Source: JAYZVT01 sp050248375 (lineage in GTDB: Bacteria > Pseudomonadota > Alphaproteobacteria > Rhizobiales > Methyloligellaceae). Taken from it: a stretch of 12,297 bases of DNA. Every line of letters begins with the position of its first letter. Positions within the stretch are counted from its first letter, which is position 1. Under the pieces are notes generated by a model, which was given only the letters and a program-made list of their open reading frames with translations, searched no databases and was not told the DNA's origin. Positions 1 to 6,349 of this stretch are shown here, one piece after another. The translations under genes and the position numbers were made by a program. The stretch lies in NCBI GenBank assembly GCA_050248375.1, contig JBFWSL010000082.1, positions 1 to 12,297 on the forward strand, in the 5' to 3' direction.

Positions 1-54
1 GGCGACCGCAACGCGCTGACGCAGTTCAGCTTCGACGTCCCGAACGCGCCTTGA
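1..54 (+). CDS. C-terminal fragment of an unidentified protein
   Basis: Frame 1 is open from the window edge and ends at TGA 52–54, leaving 17 residues (GDRNALTQFSFDVPNAP). The fragment is too short to assign to a family. The GC-rich third positions (GGC, GAC, CGC, CTG, GTC) match the coding style of the rest of the window, and a stop followed by a short gap before the next start is what a gene end would look like. It could still be chance, because 54 bases without a stop is common in DNA this rich in GC. Confidence 0.4.
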   Translation, partial: GDRNALTQFSFDVPNAP

Positions 55-156
55 TGTGAACGAACCCGGGGCCAAGTTTTTCAAGACCTTTGCAGTATTC
101 CGCTTTGCTCCGTGCTGGCTGCCTGCTGAAGCCGTGAAGGCGAGCAACGAGGCGTT

Positions 157-539
157 ATGAGCGAAGACGAACAGGCCATCCACGACCTTGTTTCCACTTG
201 GATGGAGGCGAGTCGCGCGGGCGATACGGACAAGGTCCTCGCCCTGATGACGGACGACATGCTGTTTTCAGTGCCGGGGCACGAGCCCTTCGGCAAGGAC
301 GTCTTCGCCGAGATGTCCCGGGGGATGGAGGGCGTGGAGTTCGAGGGCATCAGCGAGATCAGGGAATGCGAGGTCAGGGGCGAGTGGGCATGGATCCGCA
401 ACTCATCAGCGTCACCATGACGCCGCCCGACGGCGAGCCCGCGCGACGCGAGGGTTATACGCTCAGCATCCTGAAGAAGGGCGGCGACGGCAAGTGGCGC
501 CTCCACCGCGATGCCAACATGGTGATGCCGGTGAAATAG
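157..539 (+). pseudogene. SnoaL/DUF4440 (SgcJ/EcaC-like) protein, frameshifted
   Basis: Two overlapping frames together give one ~127-residue NTF2-fold protein. The first part (157–402, starting MSEDEQAIHDLV) has the usual helix followed by a GDTDKVLALMTDD segment and a VPGHEPFGKD segment, and reads through EWAWIRN. It then runs into a premature TGA at 418–420. The second part continues in another frame from about 405 (ISVTMTPPDGEP, then YTLSILKK, WRLHRDANM) to TAG at 537–539, exactly as members of this family continue. Restoring one base, most simply a C after AAC 400–402, gives N-L-I-S-V-T and joins the halves. The family (SgcJ/EcaC, SnoaL-like) mostly holds small proteins of unknown substrate with a cone-shaped pocket. 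A weak GAGG lies at 149–152 before the ATG. The cause is either a real one-base deletion or a sequencing error; apart from that one base the reading is intact. Confidence 0.8.
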
Positions 540-575
540 CCTGCGCCATTTCGCGAGATTGGCAGGGAGGTCTGC

Positions 576-1427
576 GTGGGTGCAGACGCGGGCACAGGCC
601 GCGAAGGGGGGCTGCCCCGCTTGAGCAAAGACGTGAACGCTGAAATGACGACTCGCTCCGTTGAGCACTATCGAGCGCGAAATGAGGACGCCCCGTTCGA
701 ATTGCTGAGAGGAAGCAACGCATGGAGGCCCGTCGTCCGTCTGATCGATGCGTGGGCCAAGGAAGAACTCGGTTCGACCTCGGGATATTCCTCGCGGGAG
801 CTTGATTGCTTCTCGGATGCGCTTGGTATCCGGTTCCCGGCAGTGGTTCGCGAATGGTGGCGTCTGGCCGGTCATCATCCATTTGTGGAAACCGGCTTGC
901 TTCCCGACAACGCAAGGTTTCTCAAGCCAAGCGACAAAAGCTTGCTCTCCTGTCCCGACCTTTTCATCATTGTCGTGGACGACGTGCAAACATGGAGCTG
1001 CAACGGGATTCACACCGATTTCCTTTCGGACGCGAATCCCGAAGTTCACGGCCTCAACGGCATGATTGGACCTGCCGATGACACGAGCCTGAAGTGGTAC
1101 AAAGAGAAATTCATTGCGACGGGACTGCGCGTCCCCGATCTCATCTTCGCCACCTTGCTCTACCATCTTTGCATGCGAAGTCCGTTAGTGCGCGATGAAG
1201 CGGTTTATTTGCAGTTGGAGCGCCAAGGCCTTTGGGGTGGAGAGCCGGATGACAGGCTGGTTTTGGGACTTGGGCTCAGCCGTTATCCAAACCCCACTAT
1301 CGTGGGGGATCTGTACAGCGATGGCGAAGACATCATCTATTGCTGGCTGACAGGGTGCGCCTGCCGCACCGAAGCGGCGGCTGAACGCGTTCGCCGTGTG
1401 GCGCCGGCGCAGGTGCTCGGGTCGTAA
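576..1427 (+). CDS. SUKH (SMI1/KNR4)-like protein
   Basis: The product is 283 residues, cytoplasmic, with no signal peptide or membrane helix. The recognisable core is around residues 72–160. SSRELDCFSDALGIRFPAVV and REWWRLAGHHPF match the SUKH opening, in which an acidic helix and a 'lG..lP..l.e.y...g' helix precede a strand region. Later strands include DLFIIVVDDVQTW and NGIHTDFLSDANPEVHG. SUKH proteins are often immunity proteins against polymorphic toxins, but many are orphans, and no toxin gene is visible here. The start is GTG 576, five bases after GGGAGG (565–570). ATG 645 is a possible shorter start but has no clear ribosome binding site. The gene is poorer in GC than its neighbours: positions 961–1020 hold 29 G/C of 60, against 46 of 60 at 10741–10800. 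This suggests horizontal acquisition. The coding call is firm; the SUKH assignment is moderate and the immunity role is only a family-based guess. Confidence 0.72.
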   Translation: MGADAGTGREGGLPRLSKDVNAEMTTRSVEHYRARNEDAPFELLRGSNAWRPVVRLIDAWAKEELGSTSGYSSRELDCFSDALGIRFPAVVREWWRLAGHHPFVETGLLPDNARFLKPSDKSLLSCPDLFIIVVDDVQTWSCNGIHTDFLSDANPEVHGLNGMIGPADDTSLKWYKEKFIATGLRVPDLIFATLLYHLCMRSPLVRDEAVYLQLERQGLWGGEPDDRLVLGLGLSRYPNPTIVGDLYSDGEDIIYCWLTGCACRTEAAAERVRRVAPAQVLGS

Positions 1428-1566
1428 GGGTTCGATGCGGGGGTGGGCACGCAGGAGTGGATGCCGCGATACTCATGGCGTTTGAAGCTGGCCGTTCCGC
1501 GAGCCTCCCTACCCCCATCCCCTCTCCATGACTAGCCGAAACCGGATTTCATATGCAGAGAGCGAG

Positions 1567-1917
1567 ATGAACAAACACCGCATATACGCGATAAGTTTCG
1601 CCAGCGTCTATCCGCATTACGTCGCCAAGGCGGAGAAGAAGGGGCGCACGAAGAAGGAAGTCGATGAGATCATCCGCTGGCTGACCGGATACACGCAGAA
1701 GGGGCTGGAGACCCAGCTCGAGAAGCAAACGGATTTCGAGACTTTCTTCGCGAAAGCTCCCCGGCCGAATGCGTCGCGGGCCCTGATCAAGGGCGTGGTC
1801 TGCGGCGTCCGGGTCGAGGACGTCGAGGAGCCGACCATGCGGGAGATCCGCTATCTGGACAAGCTGATCGACGAACTGGCGAAGGGCAGGGCGATGGAGA
1901 AGATCCTGCGGAAGTAG
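1567..1917 (+). CDS. DUF2200 family protein
   Basis: The protein is 116 residues, soluble and highly charged. It matches the DUF2200 family nearly end to end: KHRIYAISFASVYPHYVAKA at the N-terminus, then KKEVDEIIRWLTGYTQKGLE, then QTDFETFFAKAP, then ALIKGVVCGVRVEDVE, and REIRYLDKLIDELAKGRAM at the C-terminus. The family is widespread in bacteria and has no established reaction. The length is typical. I chose ATG 1567, which gives the canonical MxKHRIY start, with GAGAG just upstream at 1558–1562. An in-frame ATG at 1528 would add 13 residues that are not part of the family. The gene stands alone on the plus strand between the SUKH-like gene and the oppositely oriented antiporter gene. Confidence 0.9.
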   Translation: MNKHRIYAISFASVYPHYVAKAEKKGRTKKEVDEIIRWLTGYTQKGLETQLEKQTDFETFFAKAPRPNASRALIKGVVCGVRVEDVEEPTMREIRYLDKLIDELAKGRAMEKILRK

Positions 1918-2097
1918 CGCTTCTCCATGCGGGCTTGCCTGTCATCGTCCCCATGGTCACCGTTCCGCGCCTCGCGGCGGCCCGGGTGCCTTCGCCAGCG
2001 TCCGCGAGCGTGGCTCCGGCGCGGCTATAACCAGCGCATCGACAGCCACCGTATCGGGTATGGACCCTGGAGCACACGCGAGCGCCGCGCCGGTTGC

Positions 2098-3150
2098 TCA
2101 GGTCAGGGAATAGAACGCCAGCAGCGTCAGCAGGTAGCCGGCCAGCACGAGGGCGGAATCGATTCCCATGCCGAGCACGCGGCGGCGGGAGCGGATGAGC
2201 ATTCCGGCCACATAGACAAGCGTCACGGCCAGCCCCGAGGCCAGCGCCAGGCTCGTGGTCGGGTCCACGGCGGCGAGCAGCGGCCCGCCGCGGTAGGCGA
2301 CGTCGGCTGGGAAGAGGAGCGCCACCAGCAGCAGGTTGCTGCCGAAGATATTGGAGATGGCCATGGTGTAGGCGCCGATGCGCACGGCTGCGAAAGTGGT
2401 GCTTACTTCCGGCAGTGACGTCGCGACCGCCAACAGGGTCACGCCGAGGAAGCTCGAGCCGAAGCCGGTCTGGATGGCGAGCGCGGAGGCCGATGCGGTC
2501 AGGGTCAGTCCGCAAACGAGAATGATCAGCGTGGTGATGGCGCAGCGCAGGTAGAGTCCTTTCGTGGAAGTCCGGTCGAGAACGCCGGTGGCCACTCCGG
2601 GCAGGATCTCCTGTTCGCCCGCTTCGGGCATTTCCACCGGCTGCCAGGTCTCCGCCGCCTCGTATCTGTTGAGCAGCACCAGCGTGCCCGCATAGGCGAG
2701 GCCAAGGACTAGGGTGCCGAGCCCGATGTTCAGGAACAGGACGCGGTCGCCGAACGTGGCGATTGCCAGCAGGACTGCCAGGAGTATTGCGAGCAGCGTC
2801 GCCTCCAGCGCGTGCGAAAGCTTGCGCGGGTATGAGGTGAGCGCCATGTGGGCAAGCAAGGCGTCGGCGGAGGCGAGTACCGCCGTCAGCATGGTGAGGC
2901 TTCCGAACAGCGTGCCCAGCACCAGCTTCGGCTCGCCGCCAAGCGAGGCGGACAGGGTGGTGACGATTTCGGGCAGCGACGTGGCGCTGGCCAGGAATAC
3001 GAGGCCGATGAAGGCCTTGCCGATGCGCTTGCGGTCGGCGATGGCGTCCGCGTAGAAGGGAAGGCGGCTGCCCGCCAGCCACACGCCCGCCGCCGCGGCG
3101 GCGAAGAGCATGAAATTGAGCAGCATGGGTTGCTGCAGAAGGGGGGTCAT
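2098..3150 (-). CDS. Na+/Ca2+ antiporter family (CaCA) membrane transporter
   Basis: This 350-residue inner-membrane protein has about ten hydrophobic segments and the two internally repeated alpha motifs that define the cation/Ca2+ exchanger family. Alpha-1 is at residues 54–84 (ATSLPEIVTTLSAS, later LGTLFGS). Alpha-2 is at residues 242–272 (VATSLPEVSTTFAA, later SNIFGSN). The two glutamates in the ATSLPE motifs (E61, E248) are the expected ion-binding residues. The hydrophilic stretch around residues 162–198 (acidic, EAAETWQPVEMPEAGEQE) is the expected central loop joining the two inverted repeats. Family members exchange Na+ (or H+) for Ca2+ or other cations; the specificity of this one cannot be read from sequence. 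The chosen ATG at 3150 gives a normal family length, although no strong ribosome binding site precedes it. The frame is open upstream to GTG 3261, but those residues are not membrane-like. The gene diverges from the PAP2 gene across about 104 bp. Confidence 0.9.
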   Translation of the reverse strand: MTPLLQQPMLLNFMLFAAAAAGVWLAGSRLPFYADAIADRKRIGKAFIGLVFLASATSLPEIVTTLSASLGGEPKLVLGTLFGSLTMLTAVLASADALLAHMALTSYPRKLSHALEATLLAILLAVLLAIATFGDRVLFLNIGLGTLVLGLAYAGTLVLLNRYEAAETWQPVEMPEAGEQEILPGVATGVLDRTSTKGLYLRCAITTLIILVCGLTLTASASALAIQTGFGSSFLGVTLLAVATSLPEVSTTFAAVRIGAYTMAISNIFGSNLLLVALLFPADVAYRGGPLLAAVDPTTSLALASGLAVTLVYVAGMLIRSRRRVLGMGIDSALVLAGYLLTLLAFYSLT

Positions 3151-3254
3151 GTGACGGCGTGTCCGGTACGCTGATATGCGGTTGGCCACACAATACAGGC
3201 TGACGCGCCCGGGGACATCGGGTTGCGGCAGCGGATGACCGGCGGAGAAACGGC

Positions 3255-4001
3255 ATGGCACGGCGACTGATCGGCACGGCAGCCTCGCTGGGCGTCACCG
3301 CCTGGGAGCAGTTGCGCGCGCGCTCGTGGGCGGAACTGCTGCCGCTCGTCGTTCTGGCGGTGGCCGCCGCCGCCATGGCCGTGTTCATACACATCGCGGA
3401 AGAAGTGCTGGAGGGCGACACCCACAAGATCGACAGCGCCATCCTGCTGGCGCTGCGGGCGCCCGGCGATACGGCCGAGCCCATCGGGCCGTGGTGGGTG
3501 GATATCGCCGCGCGGGACATCACCAGCCTTGGCAGCACCACGGCGCTGGCGCTGATCACGCTGGCGGTTGCGGGCTACCTGCTGATCGGCCGCAAGCGCG
3601 CCGGAGCGCTGCTGCTGCTCGCCTGCGTGGGCGGCGGGGCGCTGCTCAGCTCGGCGCTGAAGCATGCCTTCGCGCGGCCCCGGCCCGATCTCGTCGCGCA
3701 TCTGGTGGACGTGCACACGCTGAGTTTCCCGAGCGGCCATGCCATGCTTTCGGCGGCCACCTATCTGACGCTCGGCGCCATGCTGGCGCGGCTGGCGCCC
3801 GGTGCGCATCTGAAAGCCTACCTGCTCGGCGTGGGCATCGCGCTGACGCTGCTTATCGGCATGAGCCGGGTGTATCTCGGCGTGCACTGGCCGACGGACG
3901 TGCTGGCCGGGTGGTGCGCGGGCGCGGCCTGGGCCATGGGCTGCTGGCTCGCCGCCTGGTGGCTGCAGCGACGCGGACGGGTGGAGAATGCCTTGGAGTG
4001 A
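3255..4001 (+). CDS. PAP2 family membrane phosphatase
   Basis: This 248-residue membrane protein carries all three phosphatase motifs of the PAP2 superfamily: K136-x6-R143-P144 (KHAFARPRP), PSGH at residues 159–162, and S204-R205-x5-H211-x3-D215 (SRVYLGVHWPTD). H162 and H211 should be the catalytic pair; H211 is the expected nucleophile, with D215 supporting it. Hydrophobic segments lie around residues 29–46, 95–111, 117–132, 164–182, 188–203 and 217–236, so the active site should face the periplasm. The substrate is likely a lipid phosphate or diphosphate such as phosphatidate or undecaprenyl diphosphate; the sequence does not decide which. GGAG at 3243–3246 sits eight bases before ATG 3255. 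The gene diverges from the antiporter gene, and the intergenic region must hold both promoters. Confidence 0.92.
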   Translation: MARRLIGTAASLGVTAWEQLRARSWAELLPLVVLAVAAAAMAVFIHIAEEVLEGDTHKIDSAILLALRAPGDTAEPIGPWWVDIAARDITSLGSTTALALITLAVAGYLLIGRKRAGALLLLACVGGGALLSSALKHAFARPRPDLVAHLVDVHTLSFPSGHAMLSAATYLTLGAMLARLAPGAHLKAYLLGVGIALTLLIGMSRVYLGVHWPTDVLAGWCAGAAWAMGCWLAAWWLQRRGRVENALE

Positions 4002-4045
4002 TCGAGGCCTGGGTGCCGGAGTAATTCAGAAGGATATCCGGTGTG

Positions 4046-4339
4046 TCAGGTAATCCTGCGGTGCGCCTGAGGAAGATTGGGACCGCCGTCCGCTTCCGAG
4101 GTCACAACCTTCGCCGCCGCGGACGACTTCTTCCTCGCAGGCTTGCCGACCGGTGGCGCGTTCCTCGCCGCCTCGGCGTCCGCGTCCTCCTTGGCCAGGC
4201 GTTCGGCCCGCAGTTTGGCCATCAGGTCGCGTCTCGCCTGCTGTGCCTCGTCGGCCTCTTTCATTGCCCGTTTGGCTCGCTTCCGCATTTCGTCGAGCTT
4301 GAGTTCCGCCTTGGATTTGACTGTGTCCGGCATGTGCAT
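4046..4339 (-). CDS. Small charged coiled-coil protein, unknown function
   Basis: The product is 97 residues, very rich in K, R, E and A. Residues 8–60 are almost uninterrupted charged helix (KAELKLDEMRKRAKRAMKEAD and onward), probably a coiled coil. They are followed by a short P/K-rich linker (APPVGKPARKK, 61–71) and a disordered tail. There is no signal peptide or membrane segment. I do not recognise a family. The bias toward Ala/Lys/Glu helices looks like real protein rather than an opposite-strand artefact. ATG 4339 and ATG 4333 are both possible starts; only a weak purine run (AGAAAG) lies upstream. It is convergent with the PAP2 gene and is followed upstream by the 41-residue membrane protein on the same strand. 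Confidence 0.6.
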   Translation of the reverse strand: MHMPDTVKSKAELKLDEMRKRAKRAMKEADEAQQARRDLMAKLRAERLAKEDADAEAARNAPPVGKPARKKSSAAAKVVTSEADGGPNLPQAHRRIT

Positions 4340-4430
4340 ATCGCTTTCTGCCGAAGCGGCCTGGAGCCGTCCGGCGACTCAGAAGGGAAAAATCGAAACG
4401 ACAAGTGACAGATACAGCCACGGCGCCGCG

Positions 4431-4556
4431 TCAGCGCACCCCGGTCAGGTTGAGAACAATCAGGACAGAGTACACAACCAGCAGGACGACTGTCCCTGTC
4501 AGCACGGCGAAGCGGAAATATCTTGGAAACGCGCTGCCGGGCTGGGGTGCTTGCAT
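4431..4556 (-). CDS. 41-residue single-helix membrane protein
   Basis: The reading frame starts at ATG 4556 and encodes 41 residues: a short polar N-terminus with basic residues (MQAPQPGSAFPRYFRF), then one hydrophobic helix at about residues 17–37 (AVLTGTVVLLVVYSVLIVLN), then the short tail LTGVR. GAGGG (complement of 4563–4567) lies six bases upstream, which is an excellent ribosome binding site and is the reason for this start over the longer open frame. Basic residues before the helix and few after predict the N-terminus in the cytoplasm. No family is recognised. It lies between the charged-protein gene (same strand) and the divergent cspA promoter. Chance is possible for so short a frame, but the combination of binding site, helix and stop is good. 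Confidence 0.62.
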   Translation of the reverse strand: MQAPQPGSAFPRYFRFAVLTGTVVLLVVYSVLIVLNLTGVR

Positions 4557-4651
4557 CACGGACCCTCGCACACATTCGGCGGATTGCCTAAGCAAAACGG
4601 CGTTAATGGTCCACGAACGCCGCGTCCGGTGACGGACGGGCACAACCATGC

Positions 4652-4680
4652 TTGACCTATCGTTTCGGACGGCCCATATA
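4652..4680 (+). promoter_or_regulatory. Probable sigma-70 type promoter of cspA
   Basis: TTGACC at 4652–4657 is followed after 17 bases by CATATA at 4675–4680; TATAAG at 4677–4682 is an alternative -10 with a 19-base spacer. Transcription would start near 4687, giving a leader of about 135 nt before cspA. Long leaders are typical of cold-inducible csp genes. The same arrangement (TTGACC, 17 bases, CATATG) appears before the TSUP permease gene. Confidence 0.5.
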
Positions 4681-4686
4681 AGCTTC

Positions 4687-4821
4687 ATTCGAACTTTTGC
4701 ACTGCCTTGCTGCGTTGCCGTTCGCGGCCCACCCTCCAAGACATCGCTGAATTCGGATGATCGCCCGCGCGATGTTCGCACGGGCCTATACGCGATTCGC
4801 GTTGTTAAAAAGGAGGCCAAG
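4687..4821 (+). promoter_or_regulatory. Long 5' leader of cspA with hairpin
   Basis: This is the inferred untranslated leader of the cspA mRNA, about 135 nt. Just upstream of the binding site it contains a good hairpin: GCCCG (4763–4767) and GCGA (4769–4772) pair with TCGC (4776–4779) and CGGGC (4781–4785), with one C·A mismatch and a three-base loop. A second small inverted repeat, CGCG…CGCG, lies at 4791–4801, nine bases before AAGGAGG. In known cold-shock genes such leaders refold with temperature and control translation. That function is an analogy here, not something the sequence proves. Confidence 0.4.
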
Positions 4822-5031
4822 ATGGCCACAGGAACAGTCAAATTCTTCAATTTCAACCGCGGCTTCGGCTTCATTCAGCCCGACGACGGCAGCAAGGACG
4901 TGTTCGTCCACGCCACCGCGGTCGAGAACGCGGGCATACCGCCGCTGAAGGAAGGCCAGAAGCTTCAGTATGAAGTTCAGACGGACAGCCGTTCCAACAA
5001 GACGTCCGCCGTCAATCTGCAAAACGCCTGA
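4822..5031 (+). CDS. cspA: Cold-shock protein, CspA family
   Basis: The product is a 69-residue single cold-shock domain. Both nucleic-acid-binding motifs are present: RNP1 around residues 13–20 (RGFGFIQP, the K/N-GFGFI type) and RNP2 around residues 26–31 (VFVHAT), after the opening MATGTVKFFN. The protein binds single-stranded RNA/DNA and acts as an RNA chaperone in the cytoplasm. The usual W of the KWFN opening is F here (VKFFNFN), a small departure from the common form. The start is fixed by AAGGAGG (4810–4816), five bases before ATG. It is followed by a 15-bp hairpin and then rpsU, a csp–rpsU neighbourhood familiar from alphaproteobacteria. Many genomes carry several csp paralogues, so the symbol is by family only. 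Confidence 0.95.
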   Translation: MATGTVKFFNFNRGFGFIQPDDGSKDVFVHATAVENAGIPPLKEGQKLQYEVQTDSRSNKTSAVNLQNA

Positions 5032-5038
5032 CGAACCC

Positions 5039-5072
5039 GCAGCCCTCCGGCGCGGCTGCGCCGGAGGGCTGC
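5039..5072 (+). terminator. Perfect 15-bp hairpin between cspA and rpsU
   Basis: GCAGCCCTCCGGCGC (5039–5053) and its exact reverse complement (5058–5072) enclose the four-base loop GGCT. The stem starts seven bases after the cspA stop. No run of T follows, so it is not a textbook intrinsic terminator. It may end most cspA transcripts, protect their 3' ends, or act as an attenuator that lets a fraction of transcription into rpsU. Confidence 0.75.
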
Positions 5073-5114
5073 ATGTGTTCAGTCAGCCCGCAATCGTTTG
5101 AAAGGAGGCTCGCC

Positions 5115-5348
5115 CTGCGAGTCATCGTCCGCGAGAACAATATCGACCAGGCTCTGAGAGTTCTGAAAAAGAAGCTGCAGCGCGAGGGTTTGTTCCGTGA
5201 AATGAAGCGGCGGCGTGCCTATGAAAAGCCTTCCGAGATGCGCGCGCGCAAGGCCAGCGAGGCCGCCCGGCGCGCAAGGAAACTCGCCCGGAAGCGGGCG
5301 CAGCGCGAAGGCCTGATCGCGAGGCCGAAGCCGCGCCATGCGCGATAG
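5115..5348 (+). CDS. rpsU: 30S ribosomal protein bS21, apparent CTG start
   Basis: Ribosomal protein bS21 of the small subunit, 77 residues, very basic. It shows the family pattern throughout: RVIVRENNIDQALRVLKKKL at the N-terminus, QREGLFREMKRRRAYEKPSE in the middle, and an R/K/A-rich helix (RRARKLARKRAQREG) at the end. bS21 helps initiation by assisting mRNA pairing with 16S rRNA. The family starts two or three residues before V-R-[DE]-N-N, which here points to CTG 5115–5117. AAGGAGG (5102–5108) stands six bases upstream, an ideal binding site. There is no ATG, GTG or TTG at or near this position in frame. The only in-frame ATG upstream is 5073, which would add 14 unrelated residues; its possible GGAGGG (5063–5068) is buried in the preceding hairpin. 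Identity is certain; the start codon is the open question. Confidence 0.93.
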   Translation: MRVIVRENNIDQALRVLKKKLQREGLFREMKRRRAYEKPSEMRARKASEAARRARKLARKRAQREGLIARPKPRHAR

Positions 5349-5376
5349 GGCGACGCCGGAGGTCCAGGAGTTCGCC

Positions 5377-5637
5377 ATGTCAGCGTTCAACTACAAATCG
5401 GAAGCAGAGCTGTTTCCGGCGCGTAGCCAGAAGTTCCGTTCCCACAGCGTGAAATACCGCCGCTTCGCCTCGGCCGCGGAAGCCGTGCGCTTCGCCATCG
5501 AGACGCTGCCCCAGGATCTGCTTTGCGGCGCCTATCTGGAAGCGGACGGCAGGCGTTTCGACCGCGAGGGCATCCGGCGACTGTATTTCAGTGACCGGTT
5601 TCCGCTTCCGCGCAAGGCGGCCGCTCCGGCTTCCTAG
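5377..5637 (+). CDS. Conserved small protein downstream of rpsU
   Basis: This 86-residue soluble protein opens MSAFNYKSEAELFPARSQKF. Its middle (YRRFASAAEAVRFAIETLPQ) should form a helix, and it ends GAYLEADGRRFDREGIRRLY plus a short tail. I recall similar unannotated proteins next to csp/rpsU genes in alphaproteobacteria, but I know no function. I chose ATG 5377, which has AGGAG (5366–5370) six bases upstream, rather than ATG 5338, which overlaps the end of rpsU and lacks a binding site. Only 28 bases separate it from rpsU, so the two are probably one transcript and it may share the cold or growth regulation of that unit. Confidence 0.8.
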   Translation: MSAFNYKSEAELFPARSQKFRSHSVKYRRFASAAEAVRFAIETLPQDLLCGAYLEADGRRFDREGIRRLYFSDRFPLPRKAAAPAS

Positions 5638-5658
5638 TCCGGCCGGCGCCGCTCCCTC

Positions 5659-6183
5659 TCAGGAATACACGACCAGGCCGGCGGCGAAGGCGAGCAGGTC
5701 GACGATGCTGGCGATGGACGGCAGCGAGACCAGGATGCCGGCGAGCATCAGCCGCTCGTTCCTCCAGGCCAACCACGCCGCCCACACGCACAGGGCCGGC
5801 AGCACCAGCATGCGCACGAACAGGTAGAAGGGCATCACGCCCTCCCCGAAACTGGCCATGCCCTGCACGAATATGGTCGGCAGGGTATCGAGCGCCAGCG
5901 CGGCCATGGCCACCGCGGCGAGCGCGAGAATGCCGTAGCGAAGGTTGCCCTCGGCGATGAAATAGAGCGCGGGGATGGCGAAAACCGGCGCGATGGCGAG
6001 GTTGGCGAAGATCGCCCATTGCGCCGCGGTGCTCTCGTATTCGTGGAAATCGGAGAACAGGGTCAGGCCGGTCAGTCCGCCGATGGTCTCCACCAGGGCG
6101 GCCGCGAACAGAAGCGCGCGCACCCATTTGGGCACGCCGGTTCCGGTTCCGATATTCGCCGTGCTGCCGATGTTTACCGTCAT
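5659..6183 (-). CDS. Membrane protein of unknown family
   Basis: The product is 174 residues with a G/T-rich polar N-terminus (MTVNIGSTANIGTGTG) and about five hydrophobic segments, near residues 20–42, 54–75, 82–104, 117–141 and 146–171. Acidic residues occur at segment edges (E32, D45, E48, E50, E78, D99, E114, D162), but I see no catalytic or transport motif that I recognise. The start is ATG 6183. A TATAAG sequence (complement about 6201–6206) and AAGGA lie close upstream, so the leader may be very short. The frame is open further upstream, but those residues are arginine-rich and not membrane-like. It diverges from the TSUP permease gene across about 165 bp and is convergent with the rpsU group. 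Confidence 0.78.
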   Translation of the reverse strand: MTVNIGSTANIGTGTGVPKWVRALLFAAALVETIGGLTGLTLFSDFHEYESTAAQWAIFANLAIAPVFAIPALYFIAEGNLRYGILALAAVAMAALALDTLPTIFVQGMASFGEGVMPFYLFVRMLVLPALCVWAAWLAWRNERLMLAGILVSLPSIASIVDLLAFAAGLVVYS

Positions 6184-6277
6184 GGAGACGCGATCTTCCT
6201 TATACGGACGGGGAGACTCGCCCGACACTAGGCGCGCGGCGCGGCGCGGGCAATGGGGTTGGAGCCGCCACGCGCTA

Positions 6278-6306
6278 TTGACCGGCCGGTACCGCAGGTA
6301 CATATG
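6278..6306 (+). promoter_or_regulatory. Probable promoter of the TSUP permease gene
   Basis: TTGACC at 6278–6283 and CATATG at 6301–6306 are separated by 17 bases, the same layout as before cspA. Transcription would begin near 6313. This leaves 13 bases to ATG 6326 or 37 bases to ATG 6350. Confidence 0.42.
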
Positions 6307-6349
6307 CATCCGGCGTCGGCGAGCCATGGCGCCGGTCTTGCGGGGATCA

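Noticed and set aside
81..1166. Long open frame on the minus strand opposite the SnoaL and SUKH-like genes
   Set aside because: It has no recognisable domain, overlaps two better-supported genes, and its low-complexity composition is that of an antisense frame in GC-rich DNA.
1787..3559. 590-codon minus-strand frame over the antiporter gene
   Set aside because: It is Ser/Arg/Ala-rich without membrane segments, whereas the other frame gives a complete CaCA transporter with both alpha motifs.
4431..4874. Longer 147-codon version of the small membrane protein
   Set aside because: The extra N-terminal part would overlap the cspA promoter, leader and start of cspA and has no membrane or domain features. 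The binding site supports ATG 4556.
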